This document shows, piece after piece, positions 31,633 to 44,700 of a DNA stretch of 64,000 nt (position 1 is the first letter of the stretch; every line of letters starts with the position of its first letter). The stretch spans positions 10,711,376 through 10,775,375 of the forward strand of contig OU696572.1 in assembly GCA_916048095.2 (NCBI GenBank). Direction: 5' to 3'. Under the pieces are notes generated by a model that was not told the DNA's origin, searched no databases, and saw nothing but the letters and a program-made list of their open reading frames with translations. Made by a program: the position numbers and the translations under genes. This stretch comes from Sacculina carcini. Lineage: Eukaryota; Arthropoda; Thecostraca; Sacculinidae.

Positions 31633-34174
31633 CTGCACCGACACAACAACACGCATGCCTTCAACAACCGCTAGTTCAGTGGTTCTCAACCTTTCTCAGT
31701 GTTCGCACCCTTGTAAAATTAGCAGTCAGTTTCTCACACCCCCTGGATTCTTTATAACTATACGAAAATATACAACAACAACAACAACAACAATGTATTT
31801 GTATAGCGCTCACACAGAAACAAGCGCGAAAGAGACAACAATTAGAAACAACAGTACACGATATCAAGATGTGAGAAAAGAAGTAGAAAATTTACAGAAA
31901 GGAAAAAAAAATAATGGAGATAAATAAAATGAAAATAAGTAAAAACATAAGTAATTGTAAATTAGAGTCATAGGGAAGCGTAAGGTGTAAGATTGCGAGA
32001 AGTGGGATCAAAAGATACAAATACAAACGACGTAATAACAGGACTTTTATATTCAATATTCATTCGTACAACTCCTTTAAGAGGATTAAGCAAAACTACG
32101 TTTTTCAGGACAAATAACAATGCATATGTTGAATATATACTTTCTGTAGAAAAAAATACACGAATCGTCGCACCGCTGGGTACAAGGCTCGCTCCCTCTA
32201 GAGGTGCGAACACCCCCGTGTAAGAACCCCTGCGCTAATAGAGCGCAAGAACACAAGAATGGCACAAGAGACGACACACAAGACTGGCAAATACATATAT
32301 AATTACAGAGAGAGAGAGAGAGAGAGGCGAGAGGGTGGGAGTTGGTACCTGTCCCATGTCTTGGAGCCTTCACCACACGGTGTTTTGCGTGTGGTGATGC
32401 GCAGTGTTTTGGTCGGCATGCGAATTGGACCGCGCACCTTGATGTCCTTGTTTTTGGCCTTGTCAATCAAGTCCCTACACACTAAACACACACACACACA
32501 CACACACACACGTGTTAAGGATTGATTTTCGTCCGCGTTTTCGGAACTTGAAAGCCAAATATGTCGGAAGGCTGATTGGAGACAGAACAGCACGAGCGCA
32601 ACCAATTTCATGTGGTACAAAAAAACAGATGAGTTAACTGAACAAGTTAAATGTCGGATAAAAGAACAAATGTATGTGCTTTATCAATCCGAATTCGTTC
32701 ACCCCTGGTCTCAAATCCCTCTGGACACTCAACAACTCTTTGTGTGCCGATTCTGGCGAGCCGAAGCGCCACGTAGTTGCATAAACCCCAACAATAGGCA
32801 GATGTGAATGAAAGAGAGCATGTAGGAAACACACAGACAGAGTAAACATAAACAATGTATGTGGTGAAACAATAATATTCAATATACATAATCAAATTAC
32901 CATAACTATTTAAATATATTAAATAAAACATAAACGTGTGCTTATACACGCATATCCCAAACAAATACACTCAACATGTGCATGTGTGTGTGTGTGTGTG
33001 TATGTGTGTGTGAGCACCTTTTTCGAGCGACGGGACGCTGAGAGAGCTCAGTGTGATGCGAATCTTGTGCACGGGCGCAGACTCCTCAATTATCTTACCC
33101 TCCTTGGCGTACGACTACCACAAACACACACACAAACAAATGCATAATAAATGTCTTATAAAGGCAGACCAGAGTGGTTAGGGATATAAAGAAATATAGT
33201 TTCCCAAATATAGGTCTATCGACGTTTGGAATAGACTAGAAAAGTATGTAGTGGAATCAAGCAGTATTGGACAATATAAGCGTAGATTAGACAAAACAGT
33301 GGGTTTTTGGAGACAGCACAGTCTGACAGTCTTGCTCATCTCCTGTACACAACAACTAGCGAGTACACACACAAGCAAACACACCAACTGGCTTGCGCGT
33401 TCGATTATGGTACCAGGCGTTAGCAATTAACAATAACAATATCTGGTCAGAGTGCGGTCACTACTAATTTCTTTGACAAATCAACCGGGGCATGGATGAG
33501 AAAGTGGTTGGGCTAACAGCGGGCCATGCTATGTCTAAATAAACTGTGGTACAAATAAGTATCAATTAGCAACCAGCACGTACACAAACGTCACAAAAGA
33601 ACAACGTACAAGCCACGCCAACAAGAGGTTCATGCTCATTGTGATTCTTATTATTGTTAAAGCCAATAAACAAGGTGAAATTGGATTTGGGAAAATGTTA
33701 TGAATCGCGTGAATGCAAACCCCATGCAGCTTGATGAAGAGACAGAGAGAACACCAATGACAATGGAGAATAAATAAGGTGAATCGGAATTAGACCTTAC
33801 AAACAACGTATATTGATACTAATGAAATTATTTTCCCATTTCAAACATCGTGCACCAAAAACTAAAGTAAGCACAATAGTTCAACACAAGTGAACACAAA
33901 ATAGAATAGTTGAGCCAAACAAATTGAGCGAATATTTTCAGAGCAGCCCAATCTAACGGCCGGTATACATGACACACAAGAAGATAAGGCACAAAGACAA
34001 ATTTCAAGTATGAAACAATGAGCAAATCGTGTTCGAAACCAATAAAAATAGGCTCAATATAATACAATAAGCACAAAATCAAACCACAAAACCCCCAATG
34101 CCCTATTGTCACACCTACATCAAATACAAGCAATATTCACCCATATCAATTAGAAGCAAAATCATACACACCAT
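31506..34174 (-). CDS. RPS20: Ribosomal protein uS10 (RPS20), complete
   Basis: Four coding exons (34172-34174, 33018-33114, 32349-32481, 31506-31632) total 360 nt, giving 119 residues and a stop, the same length as human RPS20. Diagnostic segments are [57 protein letters not shown] and [12 protein letters not shown]. uS10 is a component of the 40S subunit head. The first coding exon is just the ATG, followed directly by the donor GTGTGT, a layout common in ribosomal protein genes. Intron 3 is mostly a hAT-type element and intron 1 contains a LINE fragment. All reading phases agree and no lesion is seen, so this is a functional intron-bearing gene and not a processed copy. Confidence 0.97.
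31677..32232. mobile_element. hAT-type element inside RPS20 intron 3
   Basis: Termini CAGTGGTTCTCAACCTTTC and GTGTAAGAACCCCTG, flanks CGCTAGTT and CGCTAATA (6/8). It contains a (CAA)n block followed by TGTATAGCGCTCACA (31775-31815), which resembles the LINE-like tail seen at 44345-44590, so it is probably composite. It is related to 7634-7924. Confidence 0.85.
32349..32481 (-). CDS. RPS20: RPS20 exon 3
   Basis: Acceptor GTGTGTTTAG|TG and donor GGGACAG|GTACCA. It encodes [18 protein letters not shown] through [11 protein letters not shown] and ends in phase 2. A (TG)12-13 tract (32488-32512) forms the region upstream of the acceptor. Confidence 0.97.
33018..33114 (-). CDS. RPS20: RPS20 exon 2
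   Basis: Acceptor TTGTGGTAG|TCG and donor GAAAAAG|GTGCTC. It encodes [21 protein letters not shown] and VPSLEK and ends in phase 1. The acceptor is preceded by a TG-rich tract with no long pyrimidine run. Confidence 0.96.
33160..33420 (+). mobile_element. CR1/L2-like LINE 3' fragment in RPS20 intron 1
   Basis: From GGCAGACCAGAGTGGTTAGG to ACAACAACTAGCGAGTACAC the sequence matches 38210-38415, with small indels that break the frame. It is a strongly 5'-truncated copy, antisense to RPS20. Confidence 0.9.
34172..34174 (-). CDS. RPS20: RPS20 exon 1 coding part (ATG only)
   Basis: ATG|GTGTGTATG. This is the only ATG I found upstream that fits phase 0 into exon 2. The upstream sense sequence has a short pyrimidine run (GAGTTTTTCAAAC, about 34,197) that might relate to a TOP/TCT start, weakly supported. 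Confidence 0.8.
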
Positions 34175-34598
34175 TTTGTAATGAATTGCACGACAGTTTG
34201 AAAAACTCGAAATACGCGCAACGAAAACAATCGGCTTGTATTGTCTCGCACACGGGTCCAAAGGAAGCGAGCTGCCGTCGAGTTATGCAAAGATCGAACA
34301 CGAAAATTGACGTTGGAATAAACTTGGTATATATCAGCTAAGGAAACATTTTATAGAAAATATCCCGTTAGGTTTATTAATAAATATTGTACCGTGTTAA
34401 ATGCTTTTATGGCAAAATGAAGTGTTTTAGATTTGAGAATATATTAAAGGCAATGTATTCAATATTTATTATATTCAGAGTTCTCAGATAATGAGGTGCA
34501 TTTTTTATCACTTCTAGCATAATAATATTGTTCTAAATGATGCAGAATTGAGCAAACTAGCCTTTTGAGAGGGATTTGTTGATATGTTACGTTATTAC

Positions 34599-36073
34599 TA
34601 GAGTTGGGAATTTTATGTGATCACATAAATAATTTTTTTTCTCACATAAATCATGTAATTTTAAGCGAAAAAATAAAATGTCATATTCACTGAAAGGTGT
34701 TGTCCAAATATATAATTATATGGGTTGCACCTGTAATGAATAATTGTTAGCTTTTAATAATTGTATTTACACAAATCACGGATTCAGATGTTATGATACA
34801 CTAGAACAGTGCTTCTCAAACTATCTGATGTAACATCTGATGTCTAGTGACTAGAACACTGCATATAGGTAAAATAGTAATACCAGCATCGCTAACCATG
34901 GGCGTAAATCCTTGGGGGCATGGGGGGTATATATACCCCCCGACAAATTGGCTGGGGGGTATGAATATGCAATTATACCCCCCGAGAATTCTGCTGAGTT
35001 CAGTTCATTGTGTATATTATCACCAAAATCAGCATGGAAGGTAAATGACAAGAGACCAAAAATGTAAGAAATTATGAATATGTAAAGAATTATATTACGC
35101 AATACACTTTTCATTGAGGTATGTGTGTTGTAATTGAATAGGCTGAAAATAGTTGAGGGTCTCATGCAATTGGCCAACTGAGTCAAGTTTGAACACTAAT
35201 ACATGATGGTTGTCATCCCCCCGAGCCTCGACACAAATTTACGCCCATGTCGCTAACAATGGAAATATAGCAACGTTCCTGATAGTCAGACAACGTGGCA
35301 ACGGGTTTCAGATGGTCTGCAATAACTCGCTATGCGGATCAAATCACTCCAAGCTAGGTAAACGTGTCATTGGCTTTCTGGGCAAGTAAAATAATACATG
35401 CATGCACTTCCTATTTATATTTTCGGGATTTATTCATCGAAAATTCCCCAAATGGCACCTGTATTGTCACGATCAAAGGAGTTGAAGGAATTCAATGCTA
35501 AATTGAATTTTCCCAGGAAAGCATGTCTGATGGTGAGAATATGTGCTGTGTTGCATGTGAGAAAAACGTGTCTCCTGGTTACGAGTCGCAACCCGAGCAA
35601 CACAACAAATCGGCTGCTCACTCGAAAAAACTTTGAATATAAATACACATGCAGAATCGAACCATGAGAGTATTGCGTCTCGAAGCAAAAGTCCAAAATG
35701 GTATCTCTACCATGAACATTTCTAGTTTAGTTCCTCATGTTTTGTCAATATACATGTACATTCTCCCTCAGACCCTCCACTGGAGAAATATTGGCGCCGC
35801 CACTACACCATTACCATCATAGAAAGGGCTCAAGCAAGGTAAAATTTTCGTCACGTATTATGAAAATTTCACCTCTCTAAGGGTAGCTACCCAACGGAAT
35901 ATCGCTGGATACATGCTAAAAATGCAAAAATTATACGAAAGAGTCCAAAATTCATATATTATGTGGAAATTAAATACCATATTCTGGGATTTTTGACAAC
36001 ATATTTGGGCATTTTTCGTGATATAATAAAAACATAAAACGCCAAAGATTGTGACATAAAATTACCAACTCTA
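34599..36073. mobile_element. hAT-type element (TAGAGTTGGGAAT) with nested insertion
   Basis: Ends TAGAGTTGGGAATTTTATGTG and GACATAAAATTACCAACTCTA, flanked by GTTATTAC and GTTATTGC (7/8). The 1475-bp unit has no transposase and contains at least one nested element (34897-35249). Confidence 0.87.
34897..35249. mobile_element. hAT-type MITE (CATGGGCGTAAAT)
   Basis: Perfect 13-bp inverted ends CATGGGCGTAAAT / ATTTACGCCCATG, flanked by a perfect 8-bp duplication TCGCTAAC on both sides. It is 353 bp and noncoding, with TATACCCCCC tracts near the left end. It is the clearest target duplication in the window. It is nested in 34599-36073. Confidence 0.95.
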
Positions 36074-36321
36074 GTTATTGCATATGAACACAATCGGAAG
36101 TAAAAATATATTCGATTTAATAAATTAATTGCATTTACACTTTGTTGATCATTTATACGTTAAATATTTATTTTTTTAGCGTGTCAATATCAAAGCACGT
36201 TTTTGCCTAGTAAATTATATAACTTGATCAATTTTGAAACCAAATGATGTGATACACCATTTGACTTCAAAGTATTCTATGGAATTCGATGTATTTGCAA
36301 TCGATGCAATTGCATACGCTC

Positions 36322-36612
36322 CAGTGATTCCCAGCCTTTTCTAGTTTGCGGGACCTTGGCAAGCCTTCCAAAAGTTCACGGCACACTTATAATGAAATAC
36401 ATATCTAAAATCTCCGTTGCTTATATTATATTTGTTTTATTAATTTCGACATTTTGCCTCGCTGTAACAAAATGTTATACGTATATATGAAAATGTATTT
36501 ACACTGATCCTGCTATTACAAAAAATGGTATTATAATACGAATATGCAATTATTTCCCTGAATTTTGGCGGCATCCTCATAAGATCTCACGGCACACCGG
36601 TTGGTAATCACT
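36322..36612. mobile_element. hAT-type MITE (CAGTGATTCCCAGCC)
   Basis: Ends CAGTGATTCCCAGCCTTTTC and CCGGTTGGTAATCACT. Related in reverse orientation to 16788-17078. Target duplication not evident. Confidence 0.78.
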
Positions 36613-37596
<984 letters not shown>

Positions 37597-37716
37597 ATAT
37601 TGGACTTTTGTAGGTCTACTTTGCATATGACTTTCATTCGGCGAGTGAACATGTTATCGGCAATACTCAAAGATACATCGGGCTTCATGAGTGTGAGTCT
37701 CACATACACACATTTA

Positions 37717-37718
<2 letters not shown>

Positions 37719-37797
<79 letters not shown>
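37719..37797. repeat. (CA)39-40 microsatellite
   Basis: Uninterrupted CA array that abuts the start of the LINE fragment at 37801. Confidence 0.99.
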
Positions 37798-37799
<2 letters not shown>

Positions 37800-37800
37800 T

Positions 37801-38420
37801 CGCCGGAGAGGCATATTACAAGAATAGTGAATGCGGCCTTCAGAACAATTAAGAATGTTAGAGCTTCATTTAATCACTTGGATGACGAGATGATAAGGAA
37901 ATTGATGATGAGTATTATTAGGCCACCATTGGAATACGCTGTAGTAATATGGGCTCCGCACAAGAAAAATCATATAGCAAGAATAGAGAAAGTACAACGA
38001 GTAGCAACCAAGTTAGTAGCAAAATTGAGGACATGAACTTATGAGGAGAGGCTAGAGAGAGTTGGGTTACCTACATTAGCGATGAGAAGATTAAGGGGTG
38101 ATTTAATAAACGTTTTTAAGCATAGCATTGGCAAAGACAAACTGGATAGAAAAGGTTGGGTAGTTTGGAGTGAGAGAGATCGAAGGGGACACAATATATG
38201 CCTTAGGCAGACCAGAGTGGTTAGGGATATAAAGAAATATAGTTTCCCGAATAGGTGTATCGACGTTTGGAATAGTCTTGAAAAGTATGTAGTGGAATCA
38301 AGTAGTATCGGACAATTTAAGCGTAGATTAGACAATAGTGGGTTTGGAGACAGGACAGTCTGAGCCTTGCTCATCTCCTGTACACAACAACTAGTGAGTA
38401 CAACTATAGTGAGTACACAC
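37801..38420 (+). mobile_element. CR1/L2-like LINE, 5'-truncated RT C-terminal part
   Basis: The frame encodes the thumb/C-terminal region of a non-LTR reverse transcriptase: RTIKNVRASFNHL, IIRPPLEYAVVIWAPH, ARIEKVQRVATKLV, YEERLERVGLPTL, RRLRGDLINVFK, and SFPNRCIDVWNSL near the end. A TGA at 38034-38036 interrupts the frame. The end of the frame is TGA near 38362, followed by about 60 bases of tail. A shorter copy is at 33160-33420. Confidence 0.92.
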
Positions 38421-38696
38421 ACATATCAACATACACAACTGTGTAAACGAGAGCCTGGCCATTTGCTTGTTGGGGAAAAATATTGAAATAGTAAATAAGT
38501 ACGAGTAATATAGTAAATGTAAATAAATGGTAAATGAATTAAATATTTAAATAAAATAAGTAATTTGAAATAAGTGAATAAATAATAAAGTTAATAAATT
38601 AGTAAATGAAATAGTAAATAGTCTTCCGTTTATCGAATGCAATGGTGCATAATCTATGGGAAATTCGCCCCTGGTGGAGAATGGAAGGGTTGACAG

Positions 38697-39459
38697 CAGG
38701 GTATGAAAAAACCGGGTTTTTTTTCGAAAAAACCAAAAACCATGGTTTATTTAGAAAAAAACAAAAATCATTGTTTTTTTTGGTATATTTGTTTTTTTTT
38801 ACACTTTGCACACACAAATCAAAAAAGGATTGTACCATGCTATTTAGTATATAGTTAAACATATTATAGTACCACTTACCAAGAGTTTTGTAAATATTTA
38901 AAAAAGATAAAAATAAAATCATGAATATGTACACACAGGATCCTGAATTTCACCTTGTAGAATCTATAGGCAAAGGAAGTTTTAAACCGCTTCCAATTGC
39001 GAAAGCACTTGATTTTAAACACCCACATATGTTTGCAAAGTCCAAATCCAAATACCCAGTGGCCTTATCTATGAAAACCTAGTGACTAAAAATCGTTTTG
39101 TCCATGGAAGATAATTCATGTTTGTTTTCAGAGTAAACACAGTTTTTTAACTCAGAGGTTTCTGAAAATGGTTTTTTAATATATACTCAAATGTTTTGTC
39201 GTAAAAATATAGGATTTCTCATAAATACCAACTGAAATGCTTCTCCAGCAGAAACCAAAAATGTAAATAAAAATGTTTCCCATATCGTGCAACCCTTAAA
39301 ATCATGTCAAAAACTAATATTTATGAAGATTTAAAACTGCATTAATGAACTCATTTAGTAATTCTGAAAATATTTGATCATTCCTATATGAGGAAAATCA
39401 TTTCTGTCAAAAAAACAGTTTAAAAAAAAAAACACTTGGTTTAAACCAAACAAGCCCTG
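38697..39459. mobile_element. Nonautonomous hAT-type element (CAGGG ends)
   Basis: Ends CAGGGTATGAAAAAACCGGG and GGTTTAAACCAAACAAGCCCTG form an imperfect inverted repeat, with GGTTGAC-like flanks on both sides. The interior is AT-rich and noncoding. It appears to sit inside or next to the hAT transposase relic that continues at 39460. Confidence 0.65.
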
Positions 39460-40256
39460 GCCTTGACCCACCCCAGCCATTGCCTCTTCATGTTGAAGCA
39501 TGTGTCCCCTGCCCTTGAAGAAGACATCAAGGAGAGGTTAACTGACAGTGGTGGATCCAGAGTGCAATTTTGGGAGGGGCTGAAATTTGGGGGCGATCAG
39601 TCGTGTACATGCATCATTATGCAACGTATTTGCGGCAATGTTGATATCAACAACTTTTGCACCAAAAACATTTCTTTTGACCTCTTTTGGTGAACCTCTC
39701 AGGTTATGAGGAGTTGGTAGAAACATTTTTTGGGGGGGCTTCAGCTCTCTGAGCCCCCACCCCTGGATCCGCCAGTGACACCTGGAAGGGAGAGGTGTAC
39801 CCTTTCCTTTCCAACCAGAGCCAGGACAAGGTGACAGAAAAGCCTAAAGAAGTCAGTGACGACCCATTTGCCTCCTGGAGAGCCCCACTGTCGTGTAGGA
39901 GGGTGGGCCCAACAATAAGGACCTCATTAAAAAGGAGGTGGACACCTGGGGTAGGAGCAACGTGGCAGAGGTGAAGCCTGGGCAATTGCCCAGTATGTAC
40001 AGGGAGAAGTGATCTCGCTGTTCATCAAATATAACACGGCCTTGCCCAGCTCTGCTGCCGTGGAGCGCATGTTCAGCACTGCTGATTACGTCCTCAGGCC
40101 CAAGCGTGCATGCATGACTAGTGACAGACTTGAGAAGCTGGTCTTCACCAAGGGAAGCATGCAGCTCCTGGATGCTGTCTTAAATAGGGATAATCTTGAG
40201 GAGGGAGAGTCTGAGTCAGAGATACTAATGTGGAATAGAACTTGTAGACTATAGAC
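39460..40256 (+). pseudogene. hAT transposase relic
   Basis: The 3' part encodes the hAT C-terminal dimerisation motif: [42 protein letters not shown] (about 40030-40180). Upstream, 39460-39545 has a short transposase-like stretch (LFMLKHVSPALEEDIKERL). A GGATCC-family MITE (39546-39777) then interrupts it, and the part between 39,780 and 40,010 has stops in every frame I tried. It is therefore a broken gene. It was probably a source of hAT transposase in the past (inference). Confidence 0.88.
39546..39777 (-). mobile_element. GGATCC-family hAT-type MITE, copy 5
   Basis: Ends CAGTGGTGGATCCAGAG and CTGGATCCGCCAGTG with the reversed family core. It lies between two stretches resembling hAT transposase, so it seems to have split that relic. 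No clear target duplication is seen. Confidence 0.82.
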
Positions 40257-41652
40257 TGGTTCCAGTGACAGTTTTATCTAGTTTAATTAAGTTTCACTGT
40301 GGAAAAATAGTTTGTATTATTTAAAATAGTTCAACTAAATAAAGTACTTATTCTTTATCGCTATTGTTATCGCAAGTCAACATTTTTTATCGCTATCATT
40401 TTATGGTTTATTGCTTATCGCAGGTTGGGTTTTGAATTTTTTTTCGTTTATCGTTTATCGCAGCTTGGGGGAAACATTATCGTTTTATTGTTATCGCAAT
40501 TTAGAAATTTTATATGTCAGAAACCACTGACATTGACTTTATGATAATTTCCAATGGTATGACCGCTTGTAGGGCAAAGTCATATTGCTAATGGCGTGTT
40601 GCTGAATTTAGAAATAGCTTCAGACTTGATTGACCTCAAAATTCTACTAGATATATACATTGTATATAATTTCCATGAAGGAACTGTAAAAATCCTCGAA
40701 TCTTTTTCAAGTAAATAGAATACAAATCTGATATTATATTATGCATCCTCAACCAGCAATACAACCACAACAGGTCCATAATGGATCGGCTTATATTTAT
40801 AGTATAAATAAACAATATTTAAAGCATATATATGTATATGTATAGACTGAATGATAATAATTATGAATATGATATGATATTTATGGGTGAGTATGATGTT
40901 ATGTGGTATGATGAAGGATTGTGAAAATTGGTTCTTGAAGATTAATAATAATGATAGTTGCTATTTAAGCAGTAATTTCCGCAGGTGTCGGCCATTGAGC
41001 CCACCTGACCATTATCTCATGGCACTTTTCAGGCCTGAAGTAAAATGTTTTCAATAGTACGGCCCAACAGGCCCTCCAAATATTTCTAACTTTTCTCCGG
41101 TAGTATTTTTCAAATACTCTGTTTGAAAAACATACAACACATATACAATATGTTGAAAACTTTTGTAGTCCGCTATCATTTACGTGTTAATTTACGTTTT
41201 TCCTCAAACTATTGCACATATTTATACTTTATTAACATTGATATAATTCATGCTATAACGAAGCTGGTTCATTTAGATAAATATAACTTTGACAGACTGA
41301 ATTTTTTCAATCTGAAATAGCTCTGGCCATTAAGCACACCATGAGCAATATGCAGTAGAAGTTTGGATTGGAATGAAGGCTGAAAGGCCGGGATCTACGA
41401 TACAGCAACGAACGTTGTTGTTTTATTGTGCAGATCACTTCATGGGCCTCTCTTGCTGCATGGATTTTCATTGCCGCAGCGATAATCACTTTTTTCGTGA
41501 TTCATTTCACGCCATGCTGTGAGTTGTCTCGGTTTTCTCACGCTAGCCTGTCGGCAGGTTGTGCTTTTATCCAAAAAAGTAATGCCGCCAAAATCATGGA
41601 ATTTATCCACACAAAAAAATAATGCCACAAATCCAGACAATACCCAGCGCTT
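40257..41652. other. AT-rich flank; TTATCG-rich repeat; possible promoter at right end
   Basis: 40,355-40,500 repeats TTATCGCA/TTATCGTTT motifs, probably the terminal region of the hAT element. The rest has no homology. If the first exon of the microexon gene is correctly placed, its promoter would fall near 41,400-41,650. Confidence 0.45.
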
Positions 41653-41719
41653 ATGACTAGAGCGTCTTTTTTGCCGTATGTGAAACGTTTTCGTCATAGA
41701 TTTTATCAATTTTGGGAAG
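41653..41719 (+). CDS. Microexon gene: tentative first coding exon
   Basis: ATGACTAGAGCG opens 22 codons (MTRASFLPYVKRF, RHRFYQFWE) and reaches GGGAAG|GTCTAG in phase 1, which fits the next exon. The donor is weak. The sequence CAATTTTGGGAAGGT is repeated at 41,880, so this exon is the least certain part of the chain. Confidence 0.4.
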
Positions 41720-44700
41720 GTCTAGACAAATATTCGACCCTCAAACTCTGTAACACAACCCAACCCAACCTTACCTCACCAGGCAAGCATAAATTGCCAT
41801 AGGGACTTCACTAAACGTCACTCATGACGTCACTCATGTAAAGAGTATTGGATAAATTTTGACATTGTGTCTGAACCTCAATTTTGGGAAGGTGATATAT
41901 CATCTTTTCTAGCTGAGGTAATTAATAATGACTTATAAAGCAACGTTTGCAAATTTTTGTTTTTAGCTCAACTATTTCATTTTTGGGAACAACTATTTGG
42001 CTTCCGGACGATGTTTTAAATCTTAGAGCAATTTTTCACATTTACGGGAAGGTTTTGTGCTTTTCAAAATTGTGGAACTCAAATTATATCAAGCATGTAT
42101 CTGCAATGCATGTTGACATTGAGCAAGTGCGTGGTGCTAGGAATCCTGTGTGTGCCCGCGCTAGTACACACTGTAGACTGGTTATTTGAGTGCCAACATA
42201 AGGCACTGTTGTTTGTTTACAGATAAAATACAAATAGCATCACAGAGTGCCGTTGTAAAGGCCAAACTCTCGTCTCTGATCTGATCTGATCTGACACTAG
42301 ACAACACTGAGCAATATAGACACATGCATGAATTGTTCGTAAGCTCATCTTGAGTACCGGCCAGTCCTTGGTGTGCTGTTAATAGTAAAATTTAATCTGC
42401 TGATGTATCTGGAAATTGTGTACGATGCACAAGACTAATTTATCTAATAATTCCCGGCAAATACCATCCAACACCGAAGGAGGATCTATTTTGTAAGCAC
42501 TGTACAGAGAAAGTCATCAGCGAACAAGAGTGTGTGTGTGTGTGTGGGTCTAGGCTAAGTGTGTAAGGATTCAAGAACATTAAAAACGCTAATTTATTAA
42601 AATGCTTAAAAAACGCACAAAAACGTTTCTATATATTTCATAGATTTTAGGTTAGGCTAGGTTTAGCTGGTTAGGTTAGGTTTAGTTAGGTTAGGTTATG
42701 ACTGAAGGAAATTCGTTAAAATATATTTTCTAAATCTGTGTTTGTGTACTTTGTTGAGTGTATGTGTGTGTGTGTGTGTGTGTGCATGTGTGTGTTGTGT
42801 GCAGGTATATCGCAAGAAAGGGAAGATGGTAAGCATAATTCTGGGACACTGTTTGTGTTGATATTAAATATGAAAAAATGATAACAAACCCAATACATTG
42901 TTTTTGTAAGCTGTCGCACTTATACGCACACACACATCATTAATCATAAAACAGATAAAAATAAAACGAGAGGAAAAACAAGAAAGGAAAGAGGGAAGGA
43001 AGAAAACAAGCAAACAAACAATTAATAAATGCAGTCATATAACAAATGTTACAAAATTTGACTGATAATTTATTCGGCTTCAATTCAAACTCAGATATCT
43101 ATGTAATAATTGGAGATTAATTTTATAATCATAATAATACTAATGAATGGATAATTGGAGAACAATAATACCGTAACACAATTATTTTTTTTTATTTAGT
43201 GATTTTTTTATATCAAGCCATATAATTAATTATATTGGTATTTCTAATACAAATTACTTGAGCGTAGTTATTTCTGTGAAAAAGTGACAAAATTTGTAAT
43301 TAGAGAAGTTGAGCAAATATTTCATATTGTTTTTGCTATATATCCAAGAAAAATTTTATTTTGTCATCAAATTTTGGTGGTTTGGGGGACAAATTTTGAT
43401 TTTCTAAAAAAACATGGCATTGTACATATATTATATTCTGGATAATACCAGATTAAATTAAATATACAGAAACTATGTATTCCGATTTATAGTCAAAATT
43501 TCGTTGCTAAACCTAATTAAATCACTAATTGAAAAAGTGTCAAATATGACTTATTTTTCGCTTCCCCACTTGAAATCATTGTTTTGGCACAAGAGCTGAT
43601 AAATGCTGTTTTTCTTTGTCTCACGCAGATAAACGTCTTGATTCTCCGTTGGTGTCTTCAATTATGATGACTCCACAAGGTATATGTTAACGTTTGTAAT
43701 TGTAAATTAATTAAATATTGCTATAAACTATTTATGGTGTAACTAACTGGCGTTATTGATTAAATTTTAGTTGAAATTTATCAGTGACTACTGAATATTT
43801 GGTGGATTATTATGGAAGTTTTATTCTTTAGAAATTAAAATAGAAATAGAAAATGAAGTTTTATAAATACGCTGAATTTCGATATAAGTTTTGGCCTCAC
43901 ATTTGAGAGACAGATATTCCCAATGTAATTTTGTGCTGGTTCAATTTGAAGTCCACTTATACCATCCACTAATAACAGAAGTGTGCAACCTCTAGTGTCC
44001 TCTCTGATCTGAGCAGTCTGTAACATATTTCTCTGATTCCCGACCATTCTCGATTCCTCAACCAGCGGATAATTATCCGCCGGTAACAGTCCACAATTTC
44101 GGATGCATCTGACTCTTGAATGTCAAGGAAAATAACGGTGTTTTTGCAATCGCTGGAAAGATTGATGAGGAAACCAGGCATATATATTTGAGCTCACACT
44201 GAAAATGTTACCACAGATCCCTACATGTCTGACGCACGTAAGTTTATTCAAGTTATTAAAATGTATTATAGACACTGAACCAGTATAAATCACGTGTACG
44301 ATATTTGTTGATACCTCTGCGGCGTCAACTTGCTATAGTAGATGAAATTGACTTGAATATATCAACAAAAACAACAACAAAAACAACGTGTATTTGCTAT
44401 AGCGCACAAATATTAACACACAGGCGCGTAAAGTTGAAAAAGACGGCAATAGGAAGACAGATAGAATATACCGGAAAAAAGGCACAAATAAAAAATAAAT
44501 AATCGGAGACAAGTTAGCACAGATACAAATGTTGTTAGATGACCGATGGCTATCAGATAGCTCATCCGCCCTTGATCACGTATTGTTTTAGTCCTGTACG
44601 GTGTCTAGCCACCCTCCTCACTGCAGAACAGTCAGGGGGGAGCCGGTTTAGTCACCGACGACTTGACCATGCAGCTGGTTGTACTGGAGTATCGTGGTTA

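Noticed and set aside
42500..42530. Candidate microexon after CACTGTACAG
   Set aside because: Its end phase does not fit the exon at 42805 or 43629.
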